A stretch of DNA of 64,000 nt from Janthinobacterium sp. BJB426. Lineage in GTDB: Bacteria; Pseudomonadota; Gammaproteobacteria; Burkholderiales; Burkholderiaceae_D. The notes under the pieces are model-generated. The model worked only from the letters and a program-made list of their open reading frames with translations. It was not told the DNA's origin and did no database searches. Below are positions 54,104-62,342 of this stretch, piece after piece (within the stretch, counting starts at the first letter, position 1; each line of letters starts with the position of its first letter). A program made the translations under genes and the position numbers. Location: NCBI RefSeq assembly GCF_002735705.1, contig NZ_PDZL01000008.1:124001-188000 (forward strand), read 5' to 3'.

Positions 54104-55557
54104 GCGGGGTCTCCAGAAGGCGTGGGTGGCTTGGCCAGGGCGCGGCCGAGCACGAAAATGGCCAGCGCTGCGAGCGCCAGCGCGCTGGCCACGCCAAAGG
54201 TGGCGTGCATGCCGCCGATCATGGCGGCTGGCGGAGCACTGGCGATATCGCTGATGCCGGCAGCGAAGACGGCGCCCATCACGGAGGCGCCCGTGACGAG
54301 GCCCAGATTGCGCGACAGATTGAGCATGCCGGAGATGACGCCGCGCTGCTCGGGAACGATATCGCCCATCACTGCCGTATTGTTGGCTGCCTGGAACAGT
54401 GCATAGCTGGCTGTGAGCAGCATGATCGGGACGACATAGCCGGCAATGCCCAGGCTGGCGGGCAGCAGGGCCAGTGCCAGGCAGGCGCCGGCTGCGCCGC
54501 ACAGGCCCGCGCCGCCCATGCGCTGCGCGCCGTAGCGGTCCACCAGCCAGCCGGACGGCACGCCGCAGAACGCCGCCACCAGCGGTCCGGCTGCCAGTAC
54601 CATGCCGGTGGCGGCCGTGCCCAGGTCCAGGCCGCGCGCCAGGTAGAAGGGGCCGACCACCAGGGTGGACATCATCACCGTCGAGACCAGCATGCTGGTC
54701 GCCAGGCCGGCGCTGAGCACGGGCGCGCGCAGCATGGCCAGGCGTATCAGCGGCGCCGGCGCCTTCAGTTCGACCCGGACAAACAGGATGGCGCCAACGC
54801 AGGCGGCCAGCAGCAGCGCCACGTTGCGCGCGCCGAAATGGCCGCGGCCCAGGGTCATGGCCAGCGCATAGGCGCCCAGGGTCAGCGCCAGCAGCACCGT
54901 GCCGCGGTGGTCGAAGACGGGCCGTTGGGCGTGCGCGCCGCGCTGGTCCGCCGGCAGGTAGCGCCAGGCCAGCAGCAGCGCCACGCCGGCCAGCGGCACG
55001 TTGACGAGGAAAATGGCTGGCCAGCCGAAGCGCGCGATCAGCAGGCCGCCCAGCGCGGGGCCAAGCGTGGTGCCGACGGCGGACATGGTGCCGAGCAGGC
55101 CCATGGCGCTGCCCGTCCTGGCCTTGGGCACGGTACTGCCGACGAAGGCCATGGTCAGCGCCATCATGACGGAGGCGCCCAGTCCCTGCAGGGCGCGCGC
55201 GGCAACCAGCAGCCACAAGGTGGGCGCCAGGGCACACAGGATGGAAGCAAGGGCAAACAGCGCGATGCCGGCCAGCAGCAGGCGGCGCCGGCCGACCATG
55301 TCGCCAAGGCGGCCCACGCTGACGATCAGGGCGGTGATGGCCAGCAGATACGCGAGCACAATCCATTGCACATCCTGGAACGGCGCCTGCAGTGCTCTCG
55401 CCATGTCGGGCAAGCCCACGTTGGCGATACTGGTGCCCAGCGCGGGCAACAGCATCGCCAGCGACAGGCAGGCAAGCGCGCCGCGCACGGGGCGCGTGGC
55501 GCTACCGGCTTCGGTGGCTTGCTGGTCGGGTAGCGCGGGTTTTGAAGGTGGTTGCAT
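54100..55557 (-). CDS. MFS drug:H+ antiporter (DHA2-like, 14 TM)
   Basis: A 485-residue major facilitator with about 14 helices. Motif A is GRLGDMVGRRRLLLAG and the antiporter motif C is in GLLGTMSAVGTTLGPALGGLLI. The N-terminal LLPALGTSIANVGLPDMARAL matches the D1 motif of the QacA/EmrB-type DHA2 family. It is the first gene of a three-gene operon with the adaptor and the RND-OMF fusion, an unusual pairing of two pump types under one control. Confidence 0.9.
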   Translation of the reverse strand: MQPPSKPALPDQQATEAGSATRPVRGALACLSLAMLLPALGTSIANVGLPDMARALQAPFQDVQWIVLAYLLAITALIVSVGRLGDMVGRRRLLLAGIALFALASILCALAPTLWLLVAARALQGLGASVMMALTMAFVGSTVPKARTGSAMGLLGTMSAVGTTLGPALGGLLIARFGWPAIFLVNVPLAGVALLLAWRYLPADQRGAHAQRPVFDHRGTVLLALTLGAYALAMTLGRGHFGARNVALLLAACVGAILFVRVELKAPAPLIRLAMLRAPVLSAGLATSMLVSTVMMSTLVVGPFYLARGLDLGTAATGMVLAAGPLVAAFCGVPSGWLVDRYGAQRMGGAGLCGAAGACLALALLPASLGIAGYVVPIMLLTASYALFQAANNTAVMGDIVPEQRGVISGMLNLSRNLGLVTGASVMGAVFAAGISDIASAPPAAMIGGMHATFGVASALALAALAIFVLGRALAKPPTPSGDPA

Positions 55558-55679
55558 GGCGTGGCGGATCCTCGAATAGGGTCACCACATGGTACTGAGG
55601 GATCTGGCATGGCGGAAGACGCATCATTTGCATTGTGTTATTGCGTTTGACGCCATGTGAGGAGCATTGCCTTCGGACT

Positions 55680-57008
55680 TCAATCTGAGTAACCCTGCAT
55701 ATCGTCCGCCGTATCGTGACGGATGCCCCACCACGGCAAATACGCATGGTTTTCGCCGCGCGCGCGGAACCAAGGCTTGTCGTGATTGATGGGCCGTACC
55801 TTGTCCGGCGGCGACACCAGCACGCCCGTGACGCTGGCAGGATCGCTGGTGCCGGCCACCAGCACGGGTTTGCCGACGTGGTTCGCATGGGCGATGCCCA
55901 AGGCCACGTTGGTCAGCGCCGTGCCGGCGCCCATTTCACCCAGCAAGGCCGGCGTATTGAAAGTCTGCGGCAGGAAGTCGAAGTTGGGTATTTCCAGCGT
56001 CAGCGCCTGCGCCAGCTGGCCCAGGCGATCGGAGGAGGTGAGCAAGGTCTGGTTGGCGTCGTGGATGACGTAGCCAATATCGGTCTCCGTCTTGCCGCCC
56101 TGGCGCGCCGCTTCGGCAAATAGCGCCTGCCAGGCCTGCACGGCGCGCGGCGGCTGGTCCTTGCTCAGTTCAAAATCGGCCACATTTTTCGTGGCCGGAT
56201 AGCCTATCCACGCCAGCGCCGCCCGCTCCGTTTTGTAATCAGGGCCGGCCAGCACCAGCAGCGCCAGGTTTTCATTGATCTGCATGGTTTTCGGCTGGCT
56301 CGGCGCATCCCAGTTCATGACCCATACGGTTTGCTGCGGATGCGCTTCCAGGTAGGCCAGCGCGGCTTGCAGCGAGATGAAGCCTGCATTGTTGCCGCCC
56401 AAGGTGATGCGCACATCGGGTGGGGTGGCGCGGGTCCAGAGCGTGGGGAAGTGGGTGTTGCCGATGTCGAAGTTGCTGATAATTTCATCTTTTATTGTCT
56501 GATGAACTTCTGGCGGATCGAATTTCCCTTCAGGCAGGGCATACTCCACGCGGATGCCGGCCAGTTCGCGCCAGTTCTGTTTTTGATCCTTGGGGTAGAC
56601 GTGGTAGAAGTAGGTGGGGCTGGAAAAATAGATATCGTGGAAATTGCTCATCAGTTCTTGTAAATACTTATGGTGGTAACCCTTGAACGTTTCCCTGCCA
56701 TTGATATCGTGAGCAATGGGGGCGACGGCCTGCAAGGTGCTGAAGCCCCTGGGATCCGTCCTGACCATATCGTCATTTTCGTTGGGCTTGGCCAATCCCA
56801 ACGTCCATAGCAGCTGCCACTCGGTCGGATAGTCGAGCCGCTGCAGCGGATTGAGCCACTGCAGGCCCACCACTTGCGCTCGGAAGGGAACGTGGGCCGT
56901 GCTTGCTGGGAGAGCGTCTTCTTTCTGCGCAGGCTGCACGGCGCAGGCCGTCAATAGCGTAAATAGGGAGAAAGCGGCGAGCACGGGTAGCGCAAGGAAC
57001 TGTTTCAT
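55680..57008 (-). CDS. Tla3-like (DUF2875) type VI lipase-associated lipoprotein
   Basis: A 442-residue DUF2875 protein. In Pseudomonas this family (Tla3) serves as adaptor for the type VI lipase Tle3. From ATG 57008, with GGAG five bases upstream, the protein begins with a full lipoprotein signal, lipobox LTAC and Cys22. The frame is however open to a GTG at 57146, also with GAGG before it, which adds 46 residues including a transmembrane helix (LAWALAASLIVICLALWLNW). VVGLQWLNPLQRLDYPTEWQLLW and the C-terminal PWWGIRHDTADDM are family regions. The periplasmic lipoprotein form might alternatively be an immunity protein. It follows the Tle3 gene directly. Confidence 0.72.
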   Translation of the reverse strand: MKQFLALPVLAAFSLFTLLTACAVQPAQKEDALPASTAHVPFRAQVVGLQWLNPLQRLDYPTEWQLLWTLGLAKPNENDDMVRTDPRGFSTLQAVAPIAHDINGRETFKGYHHKYLQELMSNFHDIYFSSPTYFYHVYPKDQKQNWRELAGIRVEYALPEGKFDPPEVHQTIKDEIISNFDIGNTHFPTLWTRATPPDVRITLGGNNAGFISLQAALAYLEAHPQQTVWVMNWDAPSQPKTMQINENLALLVLAGPDYKTERAALAWIGYPATKNVADFELSKDQPPRAVQAWQALFAEAARQGGKTETDIGYVIHDANQTLLTSSDRLGQLAQALTLEIPNFDFLPQTFNTPALLGEMGAGTALTNVALGIAHANHVGKPVLVAGTSDPASVTGVLVSPPDKVRPINHDKPWFRARGENHAYLPWWGIRHDTADDMQGYSD

Positions 57009-57138
57009 GAGTTCTCCAGGTGAATGGATAGTCTGGTGACCTGCATAGCTTGACCAGTTGAGCCAGAGCGCAAGGCAAATGACAATGAGAGATGCGGCGA
57101 GCGCCCAAGCCAGTCGCTGGCGCGGCGTGGCAATGAAC

Positions 57139-59274
57139 TTACGCACCGTCGGTCCTCAGCGCAAAGTTGGTGGAAATGTCGGCAGGCCTGGCATTCTGGC
57201 GCTCGTCAACGATGCTTTCTGGTTTTTTGGCGGGGCTATCTTTATCATTTGCCCATTCAAATAGAGGTACTCCTTTAAATTTCCCCTTGTTGTAGTACTC
57301 AAAAAATTCTTTGTTTTTGTCGGTATTCTCCAGTCCTCTTAGTATTTGCCAATCCGCCGCGACCCTTAATTCGCGCAACGCCTCCTGCCTGATCGTGCAC
57401 ACCCCCACCGCCACGTCATACGCCAGTGCCTTTTGCGCATGCTCGGAATTGGTCATGATGGTCGAGTGATCGGTGGCGTGGGCGTCGATGTTGGCAGCCA
57501 GGTAGTTCTGAATTTCCTGCTTGCGCCAGGCATTGAATTCCTTGCTAGCCTCCTCCGGCTTGTCCACCGCCGTCACAGGCTTTCCTTTTTCGACCCAGCC
57601 GTCGCGCCTGGCCTGCATGCGCAGCATGGCGTTCTGTTCATAGCGCAGCGCCGCCTCGGTTTGCGCATCGCCCTTGCCCTGGGAACGGTAGGGCGCATAC
57701 GCGCCATCGGCTTCGGCGGCGCGGTCTTTGTGCAGGGAGTCGGCCGGGGCATCGCAGCCTTCGTCAAACTGGTCGCTGATGTCGGCAAAGCGCTTCGAGT
57801 GCGGCAGGAATGCCTCGGGCAGCTTGGGCGCCTTCATCGGCAGCCGCCAGGACTTGGGCGGCAGGGCGTTGATGCGCGTGCCGGCTGCTTTGGAAAGCAC
57901 GATGGCGATGGGCGCGAACAAAAAGGTCAGTATCTTGCGTCCGATGCCTTTGCCGGCCCGCATGCCCTTTTTGATCGAGTACTCGGCGACAAGTGAACGC
58001 GGGTGCCAGAAATCGAGGCTGTCCGGCGTCAATGGCTGGCCATTGCGCTGCCAGATATCGTAGTCCTTTTCATTTTCCTGGCCGACAAGGTGGTTTTGCG
58101 CAAACACGCGCTGGGTGAAGACGCCGTCGCCGCCCGTATCGGCAATTTCCTGTGCCGACAAGCCGCGCCAGCCTATGCCTTGCACGGGCGTGGCGGAAAT
58201 CACCTGGTCGTGCGGATTGAAATACAGGGTGACCCTGCTATAGGTAGAGTCCCGCAAGCCATAGTCTGCGCGGTCGAACGCGGCCGTATAGCTATCCTTG
58301 CGTTCAGGTTTGCGATTGGCACTGCACTCGTCGACAAAGGCGGCATCCTGCTGCATTGCCGAGCGGGTGCGCAGGATGTTGAAAAACGTTTTCAAGGTTT
58401 GCGTGCGCGCCGCATACTTTTGCCGGCCCGTGTTGCCGTGCTCATCCGTCAAATGGCCGCTGACCCAGTTTTCCGTGAAATTGCTGTCGAGCAGGCTGTA
58501 GGGCGGGTTGCACAGTACGTAACAGTCGGCCACGGCGGAAGCGCCCAGCGTCTCGCCGAGAAAGGCGGCCGCCATAGCCACCATATTGCCCTGGCTATGG
58601 CAGACGATGGTGACGGGCGCGTCGTGCTGGCACGTTCTGATCGATTGCACGAGCCGCGCCAGGCGCCAGGCGGCGAACACAAAATACGGGCGTGGCGGAC
58701 AGGCATACACTTGCCGGTCATTCGTCGGGTTCATGTGCTGGATATGCATCCACAGGAACAGTTCTTCCGACAAACCCTTGCCCCACAGATCAGGCAGGGC
58801 GCTGCAGCCGTTGGCGAACGGTCCGCCGCCCCAGTAATTCTTTTCGTTGAGATAGATGCCGTCGCCAAACGCCTGCAATTCCTCGCCGTTGGCCTTGTAG
58901 CCCCAGCGAAAGCGGATCACGGGCGAATTGGCGTCGTCCGCTTGCAGGAAGGTGGTGGCATTGCGCTTGGGATTGAGGAAGCCGTCATCCGTTAATTCGG
59001 GTGCGTAAGTGGCGGCCAGCATCTGCCCGGCGGCCGGGCCGGGGATTGCCAGGTCCTCATCGCGGCGTTTCAGGCGGGCATTCAGGCCTTCGCACAGGCC
59101 TTGTTCCGCCTGCTCATACCATTCACCGTTGGAATTGACGCCGTGCACGAAGATGATGATGCCGGGACGCGGCAAGCGCGTGACGGCCTTGAGCAGCGCA
59201 TGGCTGAACAAGGTCGTGCCTTCGGCTTCGGAGAGCAGGATGCAATTGCTATCGAGCGTAGGGTCGGGCGACAT
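57139..59274 (-). CDS. tle3: Tle3-like type VI secretion phospholipase effector (DUF3274)
   Basis: A 711-residue alpha/beta hydrolase. IIIFVHGVNSNGEW carries the oxyanion region, and VCHSQGNMVAMAAA the nucleophile elbow with Ser227 (HSQGN). The long C-terminal half (NPHDQVISATPVQGIGWRG, then the charged DUF3274-like tail) matches the Tle3 group of type VI lipases, which damage target membranes in the periplasm. No signal peptide is present, as expected for a T6SS cargo. GGAG seven bases before the ATG fixes the start. The 3' part is less GC-rich than the surroundings, suggesting transfer or rapid change. No VgrG or T6SS structural genes are in the window. Confidence 0.82.
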   Translation of the reverse strand: MSPDPTLDSNCILLSEAEGTTLFSHALLKAVTRLPRPGIIIFVHGVNSNGEWYEQAEQGLCEGLNARLKRRDEDLAIPGPAAGQMLAATYAPELTDDGFLNPKRNATTFLQADDANSPVIRFRWGYKANGEELQAFGDGIYLNEKNYWGGGPFANGCSALPDLWGKGLSEELFLWMHIQHMNPTNDRQVYACPPRPYFVFAAWRLARLVQSIRTCQHDAPVTIVCHSQGNMVAMAAAFLGETLGASAVADCYVLCNPPYSLLDSNFTENWVSGHLTDEHGNTGRQKYAARTQTLKTFFNILRTRSAMQQDAAFVDECSANRKPERKDSYTAAFDRADYGLRDSTYSRVTLYFNPHDQVISATPVQGIGWRGLSAQEIADTGGDGVFTQRVFAQNHLVGQENEKDYDIWQRNGQPLTPDSLDFWHPRSLVAEYSIKKGMRAGKGIGRKILTFLFAPIAIVLSKAAGTRINALPPKSWRLPMKAPKLPEAFLPHSKRFADISDQFDEGCDAPADSLHKDRAAEADGAYAPYRSQGKGDAQTEAALRYEQNAMLRMQARRDGWVEKGKPVTAVDKPEEASKEFNAWRKQEIQNYLAANIDAHATDHSTIMTNSEHAQKALAYDVAVGVCTIRQEALRELRVAADWQILRGLENTDKNKEFFEYYNKGKFKGVPLFEWANDKDSPAKKPESIVDERQNARPADISTNFALRTDGA

Positions 59275-59320
59275 GCGGGCGCTCCGTCAGCGTTAAGCAG
59301 GAAAAGGCGGCGCCAAAGCG

Positions 59321-59359
59321 AACTCAGGCAATCTGCACTGTATGCGGATTGCCTGAGTT
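59321..59359. repeat. Long perfect inverted repeat between tle3 and the MBL gene
   Basis: AACTCAGGCAATC and GATTGCCTGAGTT form a perfect 13-bp stem; an inner GCA/TGC extends it, with loop CTGTA. Neither side has a T-run, so a simple intrinsic terminator is unlikely. It may be a factor-assisted terminator of the leftward MBL gene or a remnant of a small palindromic element. Confidence 0.7.
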
Positions 59360-59414
59360 GGAACTTGCGTGGTGTCAAGAAAGGAGGTGCGAGGGGCGGG
59401 GATTGCCGGAGGAA

Positions 59415-60272
59415 TCAGATCGCGTTCAGCGGTATTTTGAGGTAGCGCACGCCGTTGTCTTCCGGCTCGGGCAGCTTGCCTGCATTGATGTTGACCTGGA
59501 TGGCGGGCAGGATCAAGGTCGGCATGTCGAGGGTGGCATCGCGGCTGGTGCGCATGGCCACGAATTGGTCTTCCGTGATGCCGTCGCGCAAGTGGATGTT
59601 GCCTGCGCGCTGTTCCGCCACCGTCACTTCCCAGCGCGCCTCGCGGCCATTGGGCGGGTAGTCGTGGCACATGAACAGCCGCGTTTGCGGCGGCAGCGAC
59701 AGCAAGCGCTGCGCGGAGCGGTACAGCAGGGCAGCGGAACCGCCGGGGAAATCGCAGCGGGCCGAGCCTACGTCCGGCATGAACAGGGTGTCGCCGACGA
59801 AGACGGCGTCGCCGATCTGGTACGCCAGGTCGGCCGGCGTGTGGCCGGGCACGTGCAGCGCGCGCACTTCCAGCTTGCCGATATGAAACACCTGGTCGGG
59901 CGCGAACAGCTGGTCGAATTGCGAGCCGTCGGCCCTGGCGTCATCCTGGTGGTAGACGGCCGCGAACGCCTGCTGCACCGTCTGGATGGCGGCGCCGATG
60001 GCCACGTCGCCGCCCAGCTGCTGCTGCAGGTAGGGCGCGGCGGAAAGGTGGTCGGCATGCGCATGGGTTTCCAGCAGCCAGCGGCACTGCAAGCCATGTT
60101 CGCGCACGAAGGCGATCACCTTGTCGGCCGAAGCGGTGGACGTGCGGCCCGCCTTGGGATCGTAGTCGAGCACGGAATCGATGATGGCGCAGTCGCGGCC
60201 ATCGGCCTCATACACAACGTAGGTGACGGTGGCGGTGGCGGGGTCGAAGAAAGCTTGGATTTGTGGAGTCAT
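59415..60272 (-). CDS. Metallo-beta-lactamase-fold hydrolase (ETHE1/Blh-like)
   Basis: A 285-residue MBL-fold protein. The metal site is THAHADHLSAAP (His70, His72, Asp74, His75), followed by HVPGHTPADLAY, FVGDTLFMPDVGSARCDFPGG and CHDYPPNGREARWEVTVAEQ. The single-iron-like pattern with GSARCDFPGG and HDYPP places it with persulfide-dioxygenase-like ETHE1/Blh proteins in sulfide and glutathione persulfide metabolism, not beta-lactamases. The open frame extends to 60500, but the family begins at MTPQIQAFFDPATATVTYV, ATG 60272. Confidence 0.88.
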   Translation of the reverse strand: MTPQIQAFFDPATATVTYVVYEADGRDCAIIDSVLDYDPKAGRTSTASADKVIAFVREHGLQCRWLLETHAHADHLSAAPYLQQQLGGDVAIGAAIQTVQQAFAAVYHQDDARADGSQFDQLFAPDQVFHIGKLEVRALHVPGHTPADLAYQIGDAVFVGDTLFMPDVGSARCDFPGGSAALLYRSAQRLLSLPPQTRLFMCHDYPPNGREARWEVTVAEQRAGNIHLRDGITEDQFVAMRTSRDATLDMPTLILPAIQVNINAGKLPEPEDNGVRYLKIPLNAI

Positions 60273-60437
60273 CACGGCGGCAAGGGACGGGCAAGGAAGG
60301 GCATTATATCGCCAGAGTTCGCTAAAAAAATGCTGAAAATGGACATTTAACATGCGAAAAACAGATAAGCGCCCGTCACAGTCGTGCGCACCCTGACGCT
60401 TGCTGCATGGTAACCTCATTCTTCCAAGGAGGAATTC

Positions 60438-60674
60438 ATGAACGATATCACTGCACGCAGCGAACAGTACCGCGGTTTTACGATTTCCGTGACCCCGCAA
60501 AAGGATAACGACGATTTATGGGATTTTACCTACCGCCTGCAGCGTGAGGGCGAGCCGCAGGCGCAGGCGATCACGCGCAGCCGCACCCTGGGCGGTTACG
60601 CGGCCCCCGAGACGGCTTGCACGGCTGGCCTGGAAGTAGCGAAGACGGAAGTGGATAATCTGCTGCGCCCTTGA
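60438..60674 (+). CDS. Small protein (78 aa), first of a paralogous pair
   Basis: A 78-residue soluble acidic protein with strong AAGGAGG nine bases before the ATG. The pattern YRGFTISVTPQ...LWDFTY...TAGLEVAKTEVDNLL matches, in spaced conserved positions, the next gene (Y-K/R-G-F/W-x-I, central Trp, C-terminal helix with DN). No known domain recognised. Confidence 0.7.
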   Translation: MNDITARSEQYRGFTISVTPQKDNDDLWDFTYRLQREGEPQAQAITRSRTLGGYAAPETACTAGLEVAKTEVDNLLRP

Positions 60675-60796
60675 GCCAGCGTAAATCGTTTAGCCCGAAA
60701 GTGAGCGGACTACGGCTGGCGCGTGAAACACGTCCCTGCCAGCCGCGCTTCATGCTACGATTTCCACTATTGAGTCAGTCACGAAGGAGGCACCCC

Positions 60797-61045
60797 ATGG
60801 ATAACAGTTCTAAAATTCACTATAAAGGTTGGGAAATCGTTCCCCTGGCCGTGCCCACCACCGATGGCAAATGGTCGGCCAGCTGCGACATCGAACGCGC
60901 CACCGCGGAAGGCCTGGAGGTATTCGAAGGCTCGACCATGCAATTCGTGCGCGACGACGAGGACGGCGCGATTGCCGCCGCCTGCGAAGAAGCCGTGCGC
61001 CAGATCGACAACATCATCGCCAATCCGCTGGTAAGGCTGGCCTAG
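60797..61045 (+). CDS. Small protein (82 aa), second of a paralogous pair
   Basis: An 82-residue soluble acidic protein, AGGAGG before the ATG. YKGWEIVPLAVPT...KWSASCDIERA...AIAAACEEAVRQIDNIIANP parallels the gene 122 bp upstream. The fold looks like a small beta sheet with a C-terminal helix, similar to many DUF families of unknown function. A strong terminator follows, so the pair may form one unit. The upstream in-frame extension to 60671 is rejected. Confidence 0.7.
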   Translation: MDNSSKIHYKGWEIVPLAVPTTDGKWSASCDIERATAEGLEVFEGSTMQFVRDDEDGAIAAACEEAVRQIDNIIANPLVRLA

Positions 61046-61067
61046 TTTTACTTCGAAATATCACTCT

Positions 61068-61095
61068 CAGCCGGCGCTCGCCGGCTGTTTTTTTT
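61068..61095 (+). terminator. Intrinsic terminator after the small paralogous genes
   Basis: An 8-bp stem (CAGCCGGC / GCCGGCTG) with GCTC loop is followed by eight T residues. It isolates the small genes from the prp operon. Confidence 0.92.
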
Positions 61096-61123
61096 CATTC
61101 CCGCTTTTTCCTTGCCTGTTGCA

Positions 61124-61172
61124 TGTTTCATTCAATGTTTCAAAATGAATTGCTTGAAACAATTATGAGACA
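61124..61172 (+). promoter_or_regulatory. Inverted-repeat cluster upstream of prpB, probable operator
   Basis: TGTTTCAA (61136-61143) and TTGAAACA (61154-61161) form a perfect dyad with a 10-base spacer. A further TGTTTCA lies 12 bp before and TGAGACA 11 bp after, giving four half-sites in symmetric order. The 329-bp leader from 61046 to 61374 has no other gene. A regulator of propionate genes is expected to bind here, its identity being unknown. Confidence 0.6.
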
Positions 61173-61374
61173 TTGTTGACGCCAAACGTGACATCGCTGT
61201 TCCCTCGCGTGACAGCCACGCTGCGTGGCCGCTACAGCCGTTTGCTCGCCTTTTCGCTCTGCAACAACGGGTTTTTCCTCTGGTCGAAGGGTCCTGGCAC
61301 GGCATTTGCAATACCCATGCTCATAGCCACTCCGTGAAACATTCGGGACCATCCGAAACCCATAAGGTGAACAC

Positions 61375-62262
61375 ATGACTCAATACTCAGCAGGTGCCGC
61401 ATTCCGCAAGGCCGTCCAGGAAGAATCCCCGTTGCAAGTCGTCGGCGCCATCAACGCCAACCACGCCTTGCTGGCCAAGCGCGCCGGCTACAAGGCTATC
61501 TACCTGTCCGGCGGCGGCGTCGCGGCCGGCTCGCTGGGCTTGCCCGACCTGGGCATTTCCAGCCTGGACGACGTGCTGACCGATATCCGCCGCATCACTG
61601 ACGTGTGCGACCTGCCGCTGCTGGTCGACGCCGACACGGGCTTCGGTTCGTCCGCCTTCAACGTGGCGCGCACGGTGAAATCGATGATCAAGTTCGGCGC
61701 GGCTGGCCTGCACATTGAAGACCAGGTGGGCGCCAAGCGCTGCGGTCACCGTCCTGGCAAGGAAATCGTGAGCAAGGAAGAAATGGTCGACCGCATCAAG
61801 GCGGCCGTCGATGCGCGCACGGACCCGAATTTCGTCATCATGGCACGCACCGATGCGCTGGCCGTCGATGGCCTGGAAGCGGCGCTGGAACGCGCCGTCG
61901 CCTGCGTCGAAGCGGGCGCCGACATGATCTTCCCGGAAGCCATCACGGATCTGGACATGTACGCCACCTTCGCCAAGGCCGTCAACGTGCCGATTTTGGC
62001 CAACATCACGGAATTCGGTTCCACGCCGCTGTTCACGCTGGACGAATTGCGCAGCGCGCACGTGGGCCTGGCCCTGTATCCGCTGTCCGCCTTCCGCGCC
62101 ATGAACAAGGCGGCGGAAAACGTGTACCAGGCGCTGCGCCGCGATGGCACGCAAAAGAATGTCGTCGACACCATGCAGACGCGCATGGAGCTGTATGAAT
62201 CGATCAATTACCACGACTTCGAGCAAAAGCTCGATGCGCTGTTCGCCGCGCAAAAGAAATAA
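61375..62262 (+). CDS. prpB: 2-methylisocitrate lyase
   Basis: A 295-residue member of the isocitrate lyase/PEP mutase superfamily, cleaving 2-methylisocitrate to pyruvate and succinate, the last step of the methylcitrate cycle. The catalytic loop KRCGHRPGK with Cys123, the metal/substrate motif VDADTGFG and HIEDQ are as in PrpB, not AceA. It is the first gene of prpB-prpC-acnD. Confidence 0.97.
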   Translation: MTQYSAGAAFRKAVQEESPLQVVGAINANHALLAKRAGYKAIYLSGGGVAAGSLGLPDLGISSLDDVLTDIRRITDVCDLPLLVDADTGFGSSAFNVARTVKSMIKFGAAGLHIEDQVGAKRCGHRPGKEIVSKEEMVDRIKAAVDARTDPNFVIMARTDALAVDGLEAALERAVACVEAGADMIFPEAITDLDMYATFAKAVNVPILANITEFGSTPLFTLDELRSAHVGLALYPLSAFRAMNKAAENVYQALRRDGTQKNVVDTMQTRMELYESINYHDFEQKLDALFAAQKK

Positions 62263-62342
62263 GCAGAAATAAGCAAGAAGCAGGGGCCGCATGCCGGCCC
62301 CGCAGTGACGCAACCGAGACTAGTCAATTTTTGGAGAAATCA

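Noticed and set aside
61140..61376. 78-codon minus-strand ORF in the prpB leader
   Set aside because: Runs through the operator region, contains many Cys/Arg and has no ribosome site.
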